Shown here: positions 1 through 10,334 of the stretch, piece by piece | How the letters are laid out: every line of letters starts with the position of its first letter | Position numbering within the stretch: the first letter of the stretch is position 1 | NCBI GenBank assembly: GCA_943704415.1 | Contig: CALSCO010000043.1 | Coordinates: 1 to 64,000 of the forward strand | Source of the DNA: Parvularia atlantis | Lineage: Eukaryota > Opisthokonta > Rotosphaerida | Direction of reading: 5' to 3' | DNA: 64,000 nt | Translations under genes and position numbers: made by a program | Notes under the pieces: generated by a model | What the model was told of the DNA's origin: nothing | The model's input: only the letters and a program-made list of their open reading frames with translations | The model's database searches: none

Positions 1-256
1 GGGGGGGAGGGGCTCGTGAGCGCGACAGGCAGCGGGCGCGTGGGCGCGCGCACCGCTCGGCACGGCCATTCGCGAAGGACGGCGAGCGGGGCGGCGAGCG
101 GGGCGGCGAGCGGGATGGCGCCACACGCGACGTTCGCCGCCGGCCACGTGGTCGCAAATGGCCTGACTGCGCCCCCGCCCTTGCCAGCATGGCGGGCGGC
201 GTGTCGCGGCCATGGCTGTCGCCTGGGAGGCAATGCGACGGAGTTGTCACGGCGTG

Positions 257-1335
257 ATGTCGGTGCGGTTCAGCGGCGATGCGGCGGGCGGCGCGGCGGC
301 CGAGGCGCCGCTGCGCTTCCGCGCGGTGAGCGCGCAGGCGGCGATGAAGGCGTTCCCGCGCGACACCGCGTTCGTGGTCACGTACGAGGACAAGCTCAAG
401 GTCTGTGCGTGTGCCGCGGGCGTGCTGAATATGTGTGTGTGTGCGCGCGCGCGCAGGTCTACGCGCTCACGCAGCAGATGACCCAGGGCTCGGTGCCGTC
501 GTCGTCGACGCGGCCGCCGTTCACGGACGTGGTCGGGCGGGTGCAGTGGTGCGCCAACCGTCGCGCGTTGTGGTTGCCTGACGAGGCCGCGGCGCAGGGA
601 GCAGTGGCGCCAGCTGCGCGGCATGAGCAAGGCCGACGCGATGGCCGGCTTTGTGCAGCTCGTGCGGCAGGTGCGGCGATCCGATGCGCGACGCGGAGAC
701 TGAGCGCTCGCGACACGCGCACGACAGATCCTCGACCGCAACGCCGCCCACCCGGACACGCCGCGCATCCGTCAGATCCTCGAGCGCCCCGCGCCGGCTG
801 CGCCGCGCGCCGTCAGCGACGTGCGCGCCCAGTTGGCGCCGACGCCCTTGTCGATGTCGGCCGCGCTGGGCGAGGCGGCGCCGGCTGCATCGGGCGCGCA
901 CGGCGAGGCAGCGTCGTCTGCGCCACTCAGCACGCCCATCGCGCTCGACAGCCCCTCGCTCGTGCTCGAGGGCGCCGTCGACGTGGCGCGGCAGCCGGCC
1001 GACCCCGTTACCCTCGTGCGTATGCGCGGGCTTTGTGACTGCGTGCGTCTCACGCGCATCGGGCAGGCGCTGCTGGACGAGATGGGCGCGGCCGTTGAGA
1101 CGATGGCGCAGCAGGTCGCGCGCATGGCGCAGCAGCTGCGGCAGGTGCAGGACGCGTACACGGTGCGCCGCTCGCTCTGGATCGCGGTGCATCGCCTCAC
1201 GTGCGCGCACCGCAGACCAGCCGGCGCATCTGGACCGTCCGCTTCCTGCTCACGCTCCTGCCCGTTCTGCTTGTCGTGCTGCGCGCGCACGTGCCTGCGT
1301 GGGTCTGGAAACGCGTGCTTCCGGCCGCCGAGTGA
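257..1335 (+). CDS. Acyl-CoA-binding protein with C-terminal membrane anchor
   Basis: Binds long-chain acyl-CoA esters. Splicing at 401-456, 549-597, 671-727, 1016-1066 and 1163-1215 gives a continuous protein of about 250 residues. An N-terminal ACBP domain carries YEDKLKVYALTQQ, the short form GRVQW (the Trp codon is split by the intron at 549) and RGMSKADAM, all diagnostic of the family. A low-complexity Ala/Pro linker follows, then a short coiled coil (MAQQVARMAQQLRQVQ), and a hydrophobic segment (FLLTLLPVLLVVL) ends the protein. This layout resembles tail-anchored ACBD5-type proteins, which tether peroxisomes or the ER in other eukaryotes; that role is inferred here. The ATG at 257 is the last one before the domain; an in-frame ATG at 212 is possible. 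The gene ends 70 bp before the next. Confidence 0.88.
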
Positions 1336-1405
1336 CAGCATGTGTCGGTCAATGACAGCTTGGACGTCCGATAGGCTGGCAGTGGCCGTTTCTTTTCAAG
1401 TTCAG

Positions 1406-2257
1406 ATGAGCCACACCGGCACACCGCCGGCCACGCCCCTCGCGCAGCTGCCTGCGCCGCGCCCGCCGCCGCCCACCGTAGCGCAGCTGCTGGGCGAGTG
1501 CAATCTTGGGCGCCACACCAACTACGTCGTGGAGCGGCTCGGCTACAGTGTGTGACACCATGACGGCAACCCCGAGTCGCCCACGGCGCAGCTGACGGCG
1601 CACGCTGTGCGCGCACGCAGGGAACGTCAGGGACCTTACGCCGGCGGTCCTCGAGCGTTCAGGTCGTGGCTGTCCACGCGCCAGCGCGAAGAGCTGCGCA
1701 TGGCCCTTGCGTGGCACTTTGAGCCGAGCATCGACCGGTACTTCAACGCTGGGGATCACGTCGTCGCGCGCGATGCGAGCATGCCCGTCTTCGACGTCTT
1801 CGTCTCGTACGCGGGGCCGCAGAAGCGCGGCATCGTGTCCTTCCTCGTTAAGGAGCGGCGCCGGCGCCAGCTCAACGTCTTCATCAACACGACGATGACG
1901 CTCGGCACCGCGGCAACACCGGCGATGCTGCACGCGGCCAGTCACGCGCGCGTCGGGCTGGTGGTGCTCTCGCGGGCGTTCTTCGACTGGACGCATCGCG
2001 AGCTGCTCATCTTCCTGAACCGCATCGAGCGCCAAACCAAGGGCGAGCCGCACGGCCCGTTCAGCCTGGTGCCCGTCTTCTTCTACGACGTCGGCCCGTG
2101 GAACGAGCGCACCGAGGGCGTCTCCGAGTTTGCGCGCACGCTGATCACCATCGTGTCGGGCATCACCGGCGCTGTGAAGCACGTGGACAAGGACGAGTGC
2201 GACATCGTCGACGGGGTCGCCGACGCCGTCTGCCGCCTCTGTGCGCCGCGCAGCTGA
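1406..2257 (+). CDS. SAM-TIR domain protein, possible NAD-cleaving enzyme
   Basis: The first exon (from 1406) reads as the start of a SAM domain (VAQLLGECNLGRHTNYV). After an intron ending at 1620, one frame continues it with NVRDLTPAVLERSG. From about 1670 a different frame carries LSTRQREELRMALAWHF and then an uninterrupted TIR domain: FDVFVSYAG (box 1), LNVFINTTM, RVGLVVLSRAFFDW, THRELLIFL, LVPVFFYDV. The Glu in THREL aligns with the catalytic Glu of NAD-cleaving plant and SARM1 TIR domains. The two frames cannot be joined by a normal intron, so either one base is missing near 1660-1670 (assembly or real) or the SAM second half is not translated as I read it. If NADase-active, it would act in the cytosol in cell death or stress signalling; that is inference. 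TIR identification is firm; SAM is likely. Confidence 0.8.
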
Positions 2258-2405
2258 AGCCTTGTGTTGCATGTGCTGCGGATCACGCCCAGTATGAACC
2301 GGTGCACCGTGAGCTCATGCTTCGGCGCCGCGGCCATCGGCACCGTCTGTTTATCTTGTCGAGGCGGCGCCGGGCGGGCAGCGCGGCAAGGCGGCGGGCG
2401 CGACG

Positions 2406-2949
2406 ATGGCGCCGATCACCCTGCGCGTCACGGGCAGCAAGACCTTCCTGCCCTTCTTCGAGATGGACACGGAGGACGAGCTGCAGAAGACGTGGCGCGT
2501 CTGCACCCGGTGTGCGCCGTCCCTGCGCCGTTGGCGCCACCATCCCCCTCCTGGCCTGACTCGTGGCGCCATCCCGCGCGCGGCGCGCAGCGTCAAGGAC
2601 TCGCTCGAGAACGGCAGCCGCCTCGAGAACCTGTCGTGGCGCCTGTGGTTCCTGCACTACCGCCAGAAGCAGGCACGGCCGTGGCTGTGGCTGTGGCCGT
2701 GGCGGCGCTGACGTGGACGGTCCCACGCGCCCGCCTCAGGCCGTCATCCGCAAGCCGCGCGGCCTCGCCGCCGTCCTCGCCACGCGCCTCGAGGCCGTCC
2801 CCGAGCGGCTCGCGCGCGGCGCCCGTGGTGGCGGCGGCGCCGAGGTCAGCGGCACGCCGCCTGCGCCACCCGATGGCGCCGACGAGGGCGCGGCGACGGC
2901 CCATGACGCGACGCAGCAGCAGCACTCGCAGCACTCGCAGCAGCCTCAG

Positions 2950-2990
<41 letters not shown>

Positions 2991-4601
2991 CGGCGACGAC
3001 GCGCCGGCGTACGCAGCGGGCGTCGGCGCGCCGATCAACGTGCTTGTGCAGCCCGACGGCGCCATCACGCTCTCGGGCGAGATGGAGGACCTGCTGGGCG
3101 GGTTCGGCACGTCGCTCTTCCGCGACTCGCTCATGCTCGACGTCCTGCCGGGCATGGACGACGTGCGTGCGCTCGTTGTCGTGTGCTCGCCCGCTGATCA
3201 TGTGCGCGCAGAACATCTTCTGGGGGTCGCAGCGAATCGACACCGCGCCGCCCGCACCCGCGCCTGCACCCGCGCCCGCACCCGCGCGGCCAGCGCCGCC
3301 TCAGCAACAGCAGCAGCAGCACGCGGGCACGCTCAACGGGCAGAACGGGGACCGCTCGCACCACTACTCCGGGCTGCCGCCGTCGTATCAGTCGTACAGC
3401 CCGATGTTGTACCAGGTGTGCCGGCGGCTGCTGCTGCTGCCCTAGTGGGCTGTGCTCACCGTGACGTGCCATCACCAGCAGCAGCATGTCACGCGGCCGC
3501 CGGGCGGCACGATCTCGTCCGCGCTGATCGAGGCGGCCGTCTACGAGCGCGCATCCAGTCAGCCGGGCGCGGCCAGCCAGCCGCACCCAGCCAACCAGCA
3601 GTACGCGCCGAGCCAGCAGCAGCTGCATGCACCGAGCCCGCAGTACGCGCACGGCCCGCGGCACTCGCCGATGCAGCAGTACGCGATGGCCGCGGAGGGC
3701 CAGCCGCTCGTCACAAGAGTGCCGTCGCCATCGTCGTGGTTGCAGTACACCGCCTACGCGCCCCTTCCGCAGCAGCCGTGGCCCGCGCAGCCAGCGCAGA
3801 ATCAGTGGCAGCAGCAGCACCAGCACCAGCAGTACCAGCAGCACCAGCAGCACCAGCAGCACCAGCAGCAAGGCAACGTGTCCCGGCACGTCGGCACGCC
3901 ACGCCAGCGCCAGCGCATGGCCAGCAGCAGCACGGCCACGATGTCGCCCGCAGCATCGCGGACGCGGCCTGTCCTCGCGGCGACGGCGAGCGTGGTGCGG
4001 CCGCCGTTCGCGTTAGGGCCGCCCGGGTCGACGCTCGTGGTCTGCATCAACTGCGGATCGAGCCACACGCCGCTATGGCGCCGCACGCAGAAAGGCGAGC
4101 CGCTGTGCAACGCGTGCGGGCTCTACCTCAAGCTGTACAACAAGCCGCGGCCGCTGGCGCTCGAGGCTGCGCGCAGCATAGACGAGCCGGTGGGGTACGA
4201 GGCCGACACGAACCCGCTCACGTGCACCAACTGCGAGACTACGATAACGCCGCTGTGGCGCCGCGACAACGACGGGAGCATCCTCTGCAACGCGTGCGGC
4301 CTGTACAAGAAGCTGCACGATAAGGACCGGCCCGTCTCGCTTAAGTCTGACACGGTCCGCAAGCGCCAACGCGCGCCAGGTGCGCCCACGCACCGCTGGG
4401 TCAGTTGGGCAGGCTGACACCCTCGCGTCCGCAGCGGCTGTGCACGCCGGCACGGCACACGTCGGCACCGTGCACGCCGGCAAGGCGCACGTCGGCGACG
4501 ACAACAGCAAGCGCCCGCGTCTCGAGACGACGCCTGCCACCGCCACAGTTCCGCCACAGCCGCTGCCGCCAGACGCGCCGCCTGTGCCGCGGCCTGCTTG
4601 A
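2406..4601 (+). CDS. GATA-type transcription factor, two zinc fingers
   Basis: Nuclear regulator of the fungal AreA/Gat1 class, which typically controls nitrogen or iron genes. Six exons: 2406-2509, 2591-2672, 2740-3162, 3212-3415, about 3479-4379 and 4435-4601. The N-terminus carries the fungal GATA motif (KTWRVCTR spliced to VKDSLENG, then [10 protein letters not shown]). A polyglutamine tract (about 2915-2990) and a second Gln/His-rich stretch (3810-3870) flank the middle. Two fingers lie at about 4040-4150 and 4212-4320. Both have C-x2-C-x17-C-x2-C spacing and the HTPLWRR or ITPLWRR core, so each should bind GATA sites. A basic stretch (VRKRQRAP) follows the second finger. The intron at 2673-2739 fits only a GC-AG junction in phase. 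Target genes cannot be read from the sequence. Confidence 0.93.
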
Positions 4602-4643
4602 TCAAGTATGTGTGCGTGCGCGCAAACAGAGATGTGCACAGCT

Positions 4644-7600
4644 CTATGCCTCCTTGGGCTTGCCCGGCGGCGCGGCCACGGCCACGACGCCGCTGCCGCC
4701 GCGGGCGATGCGAGGCCGCATGGACGAGACGGCCCCGACGAGCAGGTGCGACAGGTAGAACAGGCCCGTCAGGAAGACGATGAAGCCGCTGGCGATGACG
4801 AAGTGCGAGATGGACGTGCCGATCTCGAGCCAGCTGCCCTGGGTGCGGCCGCGAGCGTCACCGGCATGCACACACACGCGCTTGCACGGCGCACGGCGCA
4901 CCTCGTCGCGCACGAGGAAGAAGAAGTTGAGCGTCATCACGTCGGTCGTCGACAGGACGAGCACAAAAAGCGACGACGGCGGCAGGCCCACCGAGCGCGT
5001 CATAATGCCAAACACCGCTGCGACCCTGTGTGTCAGCCGCGCGGCAAGCAGCACACCGCCGCGCACCGGCCAGGAAGAAGAACGGGAGCATGATCTTGAA
5101 CAGCAGCAGCCCGCCCATCAGGAACGGGTTGAACACGCTACAAAGGCGCCGGTCGGCACACAAAGGCGCACGTGCCCCAAGCACACCACGCACGTCGTCA
5201 GCCGGTAGACCGACGAGACGGTGAACGAGGCGATCGACGCGACGTTTCCCGTGCCAAAGTACGCCACGTTGATGAAGAACAGGAACATCCACGCCAGCCG
5301 CGCGTCCTTGATCGACAGCCGCCGGTACAGCGCCGGCCCCTGCGCGCGTGCGTACGCGGTAGGCACGGCGGTGCGAGCGTCACCGGCAGCGTGCACCTCG
5401 GTCGTCTCGGCCAGCGGCTCCCACTCGTCCAGCGCAAACAGGCGCCGCTCGATGTGCAGCCAGCACAGCAGCATTGACGCGAGGCAGGCATAGAACAGAA
5501 CCTCATAAGAGATGCTGAGGATGACTAGCGGTGCGCCGAAGCCTGGCGGCACCGCCGCGGTCAGCCAACGCGCGCGGCAAGAAGAGTGGCGCGTACCGAG
5601 CAGCAGCGCGTTGAGCCGGTCGAGGTAGTGCACCTTGGCCGGCGAACTGACGAACGGCAGCACGAGCGAGACGGCGAAGACTAGCCACGCTAGCACCTGA
5701 AACGCGCGCGAGTCAGCAGGCAGCACCAGGGTGCACCGCGGGCGGCGTGCTTGATTGAGCAGCGGCAGGCCCTGCTTCGCCTCGAGCTTGAGCGTCGTGT
5801 CGTACACCAGCCACGCGGCGACGGCAACGAGCGCCAGCTGCACCGCCAGCACCCCGCGGCGCCGCTCGGTGCTGCCACTGCCGCTCTGCGAGGGCGGGCG
5901 GCCGCCAGCCGCAGCGACCTCGATGCACACGCCGAGCGCGACGAGTGCCGCGCCGCCCCAGGTTGTCAGCGTCATGTTTTCTTCGGCCACCTGCCGCGCC
6001 GTACCGTCAGCAGGCGCTTGGCCAAAGTACACGCAGCGCTGCGCACCACGGGCAGCGTCATGAAGAGTGCCGAGCCGAGGCACGAGAGCGACCAGGCCGC
6101 GAGCAGCCCGCGCGACTGTGCGCGCATCGTGCTCGGCATGACCGCCGGCCAGAAAGCAAGCGCGCCAAAAATCCAGCCGAGCACGGCGCGTTCGTAGTAC
6201 GAATACACCTGCGACACCAAGGGCTGAGCGCACCGGCCGCACTCGCTGTGGTCACGCACCAGAATCTCGAGCGCACCCACAAACAGCACAACGCCGACGA
6301 CGCCGCGCACGGCCAGCCGCGGGTCACGCACGGCGCGCAGCAGCGGGTTGAGCCAGACACGGTGGTCGCGCAGCACGTTGCCCCAGAAGAAGCACGGGAA
6401 GAACATGTAGGCGTGGTACAGCACCGGCGCGGTCGTGAGCCACAGGTATGTCGTCAGCGCGGCCCACACGCCCATCGCCAGCCAGAACACCTGCGCGTGC
6501 GACGCAGCTGAGCACGACGAAGGAGCTGCACGCTGCGCACGCACGGCGTTCGATGCGGCCGGCGTCGTCGCCGTCAGCTCTGTCGACGAGAGTGACTCGC
6601 CGCCCGACCAGAGCGCGTACGACTTGATCTGCGCGGCTGTGAGCACACGCGCGCACACGTGGCCGGAGCACGCGCGCACCATGAACGTAATCGAGTACGC
6701 GATCCACCCGAGGTAGCCCGCCGACACGGCCGAGCGCAGCAGGAACCAGTCGTACGTCTACGCCGGGCGATCAGCGGTGCGCGCAGGGCCCCGTGCAGCG
6801 ACGTGCGTGCCTGGAAGTAGTGACTCCCGCGCAAGCTGAGGTCGATGAGCTGGCCGGCAAGCGCAATGGCGTCGCTGTAGCGTGCCTGCGCCGCGCGCTC
6901 AATGCACGCCGCGCGCTTACACGCGCATGCACTGCTTCCAACGCTGCGTCGATGCGCGCGATCATGTCGGCCGACGTCGCGTAGTCCAGCGCGGCAAAGG
7001 GCACAAAGAACAGCTCGGTCTGCTGCTTGAGGCGCGCCTTCTGCCGGTACTGCTCAAAGATCTGCTTTGCGTTGAGCGCAAATGCCCTGCAGAGCGGTGC
7101 GTCAGCCACCTAGCACGCGCCCAACGGACAGGCGACGCACTGCGCCCGGTACGCGCCGGCGTCCTCGTGCAGGTAGTCGAGCGGGAGCACGCCGACTGAG
7201 TTGAGCGGGAACGGCACGCCGATGAGCGCGGCCTGCGAGGCGAGTGTCAGCCTCGCTCGCACGTGAAGCGCGGCGTGCACCATCAGCGGTGCAACGGCGG
7301 CCTGCTCGACATCCGAGCGGGCGACGTGCGCCGGGCCCCAGTGCCGCGTCTCGTCGTCGACGTGCGCGCCGGTTGGCGTCGGCCGCGGCCCGCGCACGCC
7401 CGCGCCCCACGCCACGAGCGGCGTGCGCGTGTTTGCCGGGTCGCCGTCGCCGTGCGCGCCGCGGTCGTTCATGCCGTGGTCGGCCGTGAAGACGAAGGCG
7501 GTGCGGTCGTCGCCGAAGAAGTCGGCCACGAGCTCGGTCATGTTGCGCACGCCGGCGTCGACGTACGCGATGTTGTCGAGGTACCTTGTTGCGCACGCGC

Positions 7601-8637
7601 GCGCGCGAGAGAGCACGGTCAGCCCTGCTCGCCGGCCCAGTCGCGGACGTACTCTTGCGAGTGCGGCCGGTGCGCGTGGCCGTTGGTGTCCAGGCCGAGC
7701 AGGTGCAGGAAGAGAACGATGCGCTCCTGACGCAGCATCGTGCCGAGCGTCGCGTTGCGCCGTGCGCGCTCAAACAGGTCGTGCACGCGCGCGAACACCC
7801 ACTCGTCCATGTGCCGCGAGTCTGCGCGTCGGCGGTGTCGGCCAGGGTGGGCGACGGGGCAACGGGGCGCGCACCCTTGGCAAAGTCCTCCGCATGCGCC
7901 TCGTACATGAACGTCTCGACCTTGCTTGCACTGGCGCCCTGGCACACGTGTGCGCGCGTGAGCATCGGGAGGTGGGTGGGGGGGTCGGAAGCGGGCGGCG
8001 TGCCTTGGCAAACATGGGGAGGATGTCGGGGCTGCCGAAGGCCCACGTGTGCGCGCTCTCGTTGAAGACCGAGTCGAACTCGACCGGGTTCTCCTGCCAC
8101 CCTGTCGTGCGAAGGCATGAGCGGCACGTGCGCCACGTGCGTGCACGACCGATCTGCCGTCCAGGCAGCCCACACCACCAGCCAGCCGCACCCCTCCCAG
8201 CGCACCCTTCGTGACCGCGCTCACGTCCTCGTACAGCCCCGCGATGAGCGCGACGTGGCCCGGGCGCGACTCGGTCGGGACGCGCGTGTGCGACACGCCC
8301 CACGCCCCGCGGTTCTCGGCCACGCCGCGCAGGAACGGCGCGCGCGACGCCCCATCCGCGCCGCGCTCAAACAGGCGGTCGGCGCGCAGCCCGTCGCCCA
8401 CGACGAGCACGAGCCGCGCGGCCGGCGGGGCGGCGGCGGGCGCGAGCGGGCGCATCCCGTGCACGATCGGCGAGCGGAAGTACTGCGCGACGCACGAAGC
8501 GCGTGAGGCCGCGGCACGACACGGCGGCGGCACGGCGGGGCGGCGCGGCGGCGCACGATGTCGAAGATGGACGCGGCGTACAGCAGGTGGAAGACGACGC
8601 CGACGAGCAGCAGCGTGCTGCTGGCCGCGCGGTGCAT
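4644..8637 (-). CDS. GPI ethanolamine phosphate transferase 1 (PIG-N/Mcd4)
   Basis: ER membrane enzyme that adds ethanolamine phosphate to the first mannose of the GPI anchor precursor. About 14 short introns separate exons that read in order as Mcd4: N-terminal signal anchor ([19 protein letters not shown]); [20 protein letters not shown], with the metal-site Asp of the alkaline-phosphatase fold; [72 protein letters not shown] large C-terminal part with many membrane helices follows. The start at 8637 is the first Met before the signal anchor; the stop is TAG at 4644-4646. The intron at 7939-8003 begins GC, not GT, and joins AAG to GGC in phase, giving the conserved FAKGAS. Confidence 0.93.
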
Positions 8638-8745
8638 CGGCGATGCGCGCACGTGGGCACGTACTTGGACGCGGCTTGACTGCAATCTGATTGAGCAGTC
8701 GCCACTGACACGCAGTCGGCACACGCGGCACACAGCAGGCGCGGG

Positions 8746-9005
8746 TCACTGCGACTCGGGCGCGGCGTCGTCCGTCACGCCAAAGCCCGCCGCGACGCGG
8801 AACGGCTCGATGCGGTACTCGGCCCACACCCCGCGCATCACGTACGGGTCCTGCTTCACAAACTCCTCGACCTGGTCGCTGCGTGGCGTCGTGCACGGTC
8901 AGTGCGGTGTGCGCGGTGCGTGCGGCACGACGTGGGTGCGACTTGGGTGCGATGAGCATGCGGGCAACAGTGGGTACGAACAGCCGCGCAGCAGCAACAG
9001 ACGCG

Positions 9006-9081
<76 letters not shown>

Positions 9082-9516
9082 CACACGCACCAGCTCTATC
9101 CATGCCCAGCTGTGCAGCAGCACCACACACCCGCGCCACAGCCCATCGCGCACGCCGCACACGCCGCACACGCACCGAGAGGCAAAGAACGTGAGCAGGC
9201 ACGACCCGACCATCATCCCGTTCTCGTCCGTCAGCGAGCCGCCGACGACGACGTTGCCCTCGTCGCGGAAGAAGCGCGCGCGGCACAGGTGCGCCTCGCG
9301 TGCCTGCCCCCGCGCGAGCGACCTCAAGCTGGATCCGGGCACGGCACTACACAGCGCGCACCTCCATCCGCCGCTCAAACGCGCCCGGGTCCTTGTGATC
9401 GTACGCGTAGATCACAAAGTTGGGCTCTGCGCGCGCGTGTCGCCGCCGTGAGCCCGTGCGCTGGCTGCAAGCCGAGGTGCACCCTTGCGACGGTGCAGCG
9501 CCGCGGCCGTGCTCAT
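8746..9516 (-). CDS. YCII-related domain protein
   Basis: Small alpha-beta barrel protein of the YciI family; the family's function is poorly known. Exons give MSTAAALHRRK, EPNFVIYAYDHKDPGAFERR, then AREAHLCRARFF, DEGNVVVGGSLTDENGMMVG and SCLLTFFAS, and finally DQVEEFVKQDPY, VMRGVWAEYRIEPF and a short tail. The GG-x-L motif, the DPY motif and the closing W-x2-Y-x-I-x-PF are family hallmarks. The last intron (8879-9175, 297 nt) is several times longer than any other measured here and contains a CTG repeat in the sense direction. The start at 9516 gives in-phase splicing (codon GAG split). An upstream Met at about 9640 followed by an Ala/Arg-rich leader could instead give a mitochondrial form. 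Confidence 0.85.
9008..9073. repeat. (GCA)22 triplet repeat inside an intron
   Basis: Twenty-two uninterrupted GCA units. The host gene runs on the minus strand, so its pre-mRNA carries CUG units. The repeat lies within the 297-nt last intron of the YCII gene and is not translated if splicing is as proposed. Confidence 0.97.
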
Positions 9517-9519
9517 CCC

Positions 9520-10330
9520 TGGCGCGCACCCTCTGTCAGTGCGGCATCAACGCAGGCACTGTGGCGCGCACCCCGCTCGGCGCGCGCCGCCCGGGCCAGG
9601 CGCGCCACAGCAGCGGCAGCAGCAGCAGCACGCAGCGCCATCAGGACGACGTGGGAACGAGAAAGCCAGCCAGGCGACGTCCAGCGTGGCGTCGAAGTGT
9701 CACCTTACCCTTCGCAGACCTGTCGCTGCTGCGACCTGCTCAGCGGCTCGGCGCGCGGCACAGGCGTGTGCGAGCGGGCGGGCTCGTGCTCACGTGGCGT
9801 GCGGGCTGCTGCAGCTGCCCTGCGCTGCGTGTACGATCGACACTCACGTGCGCGTGTGCACCGTGGGCCGCGCGGCCCGACACATGCTGGACTGTCAACG
9901 CGCAGGCGAATCCGCCAGGTGCGCGCGCATCGCGCTGCTGCTGCCCCTCATGCTCGACGCCGCGCAGTATGCGTCATCGCTTCAGGAATGGTGGTGGCGC
10001 ACACTGTCGTCGACTCGACATAGGCCAACGTGTCCTAGTTTGCATACAACCCGGGGTGGACGGGAGCTTAGCAAGCTGTGGCACACACAAACACTCGCGT
10101 CTCGAAATCGAGTGCGGCCAGCTGCGCGCACTTCATGCACACGCTTGTGTAAGCATTGCAGCTTTTGCCAATGCGCACACAACTGCGCCGCAAAAGTTTG
10201 AGAGCAGCGGTTCCATGCACAGCCTGAGGCACACGCGTGAACGCGTCTGGTTTCCACAACTGCGGGCAGCTGACAGGTTTCTGCAACATCTTCCATGCCT
10301 CGCCCGACGCTGCAGTTTGCGACCGACCTG
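9520..10330. other. Gene-free stretch between YCII gene and LINE remnant
   Basis: Open frames here are short, Cys/Arg/Ala-rich and match no family I know, and no splice chain joins them. The first 120 bases probably hold the YCII promoter and 5' leader. GC falls towards the right end. I see no other feature. Confidence 0.5.
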
Positions 10331-10334
10331 TGAC

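Noticed and set aside
16-1210. Long overlapping open frames on both strands in the first kilobase
   Set aside because: Shadow frames caused by high GC; only the spliced ACBP chain has family motifs.
1406-2257. Recent bacterial transfer of the TIR gene
   Set aside because: It has a host-type intron, host GC and a SAM domain typical of eukaryotic TIR proteins; no bacterial neighbours.
2563-4323. Unbroken 586-codon frame across the GATA gene
   Set aside because: It reads through the introns in a wrong frame and lacks the zinc fingers; only its 2,740-3,162 part is a real exon.
7619-9286. 555-codon minus frame including a poly-Cys run
   Set aside because: The poly-Cys is the translated CTG repeat in an intron; the frame joins parts of two different genes.
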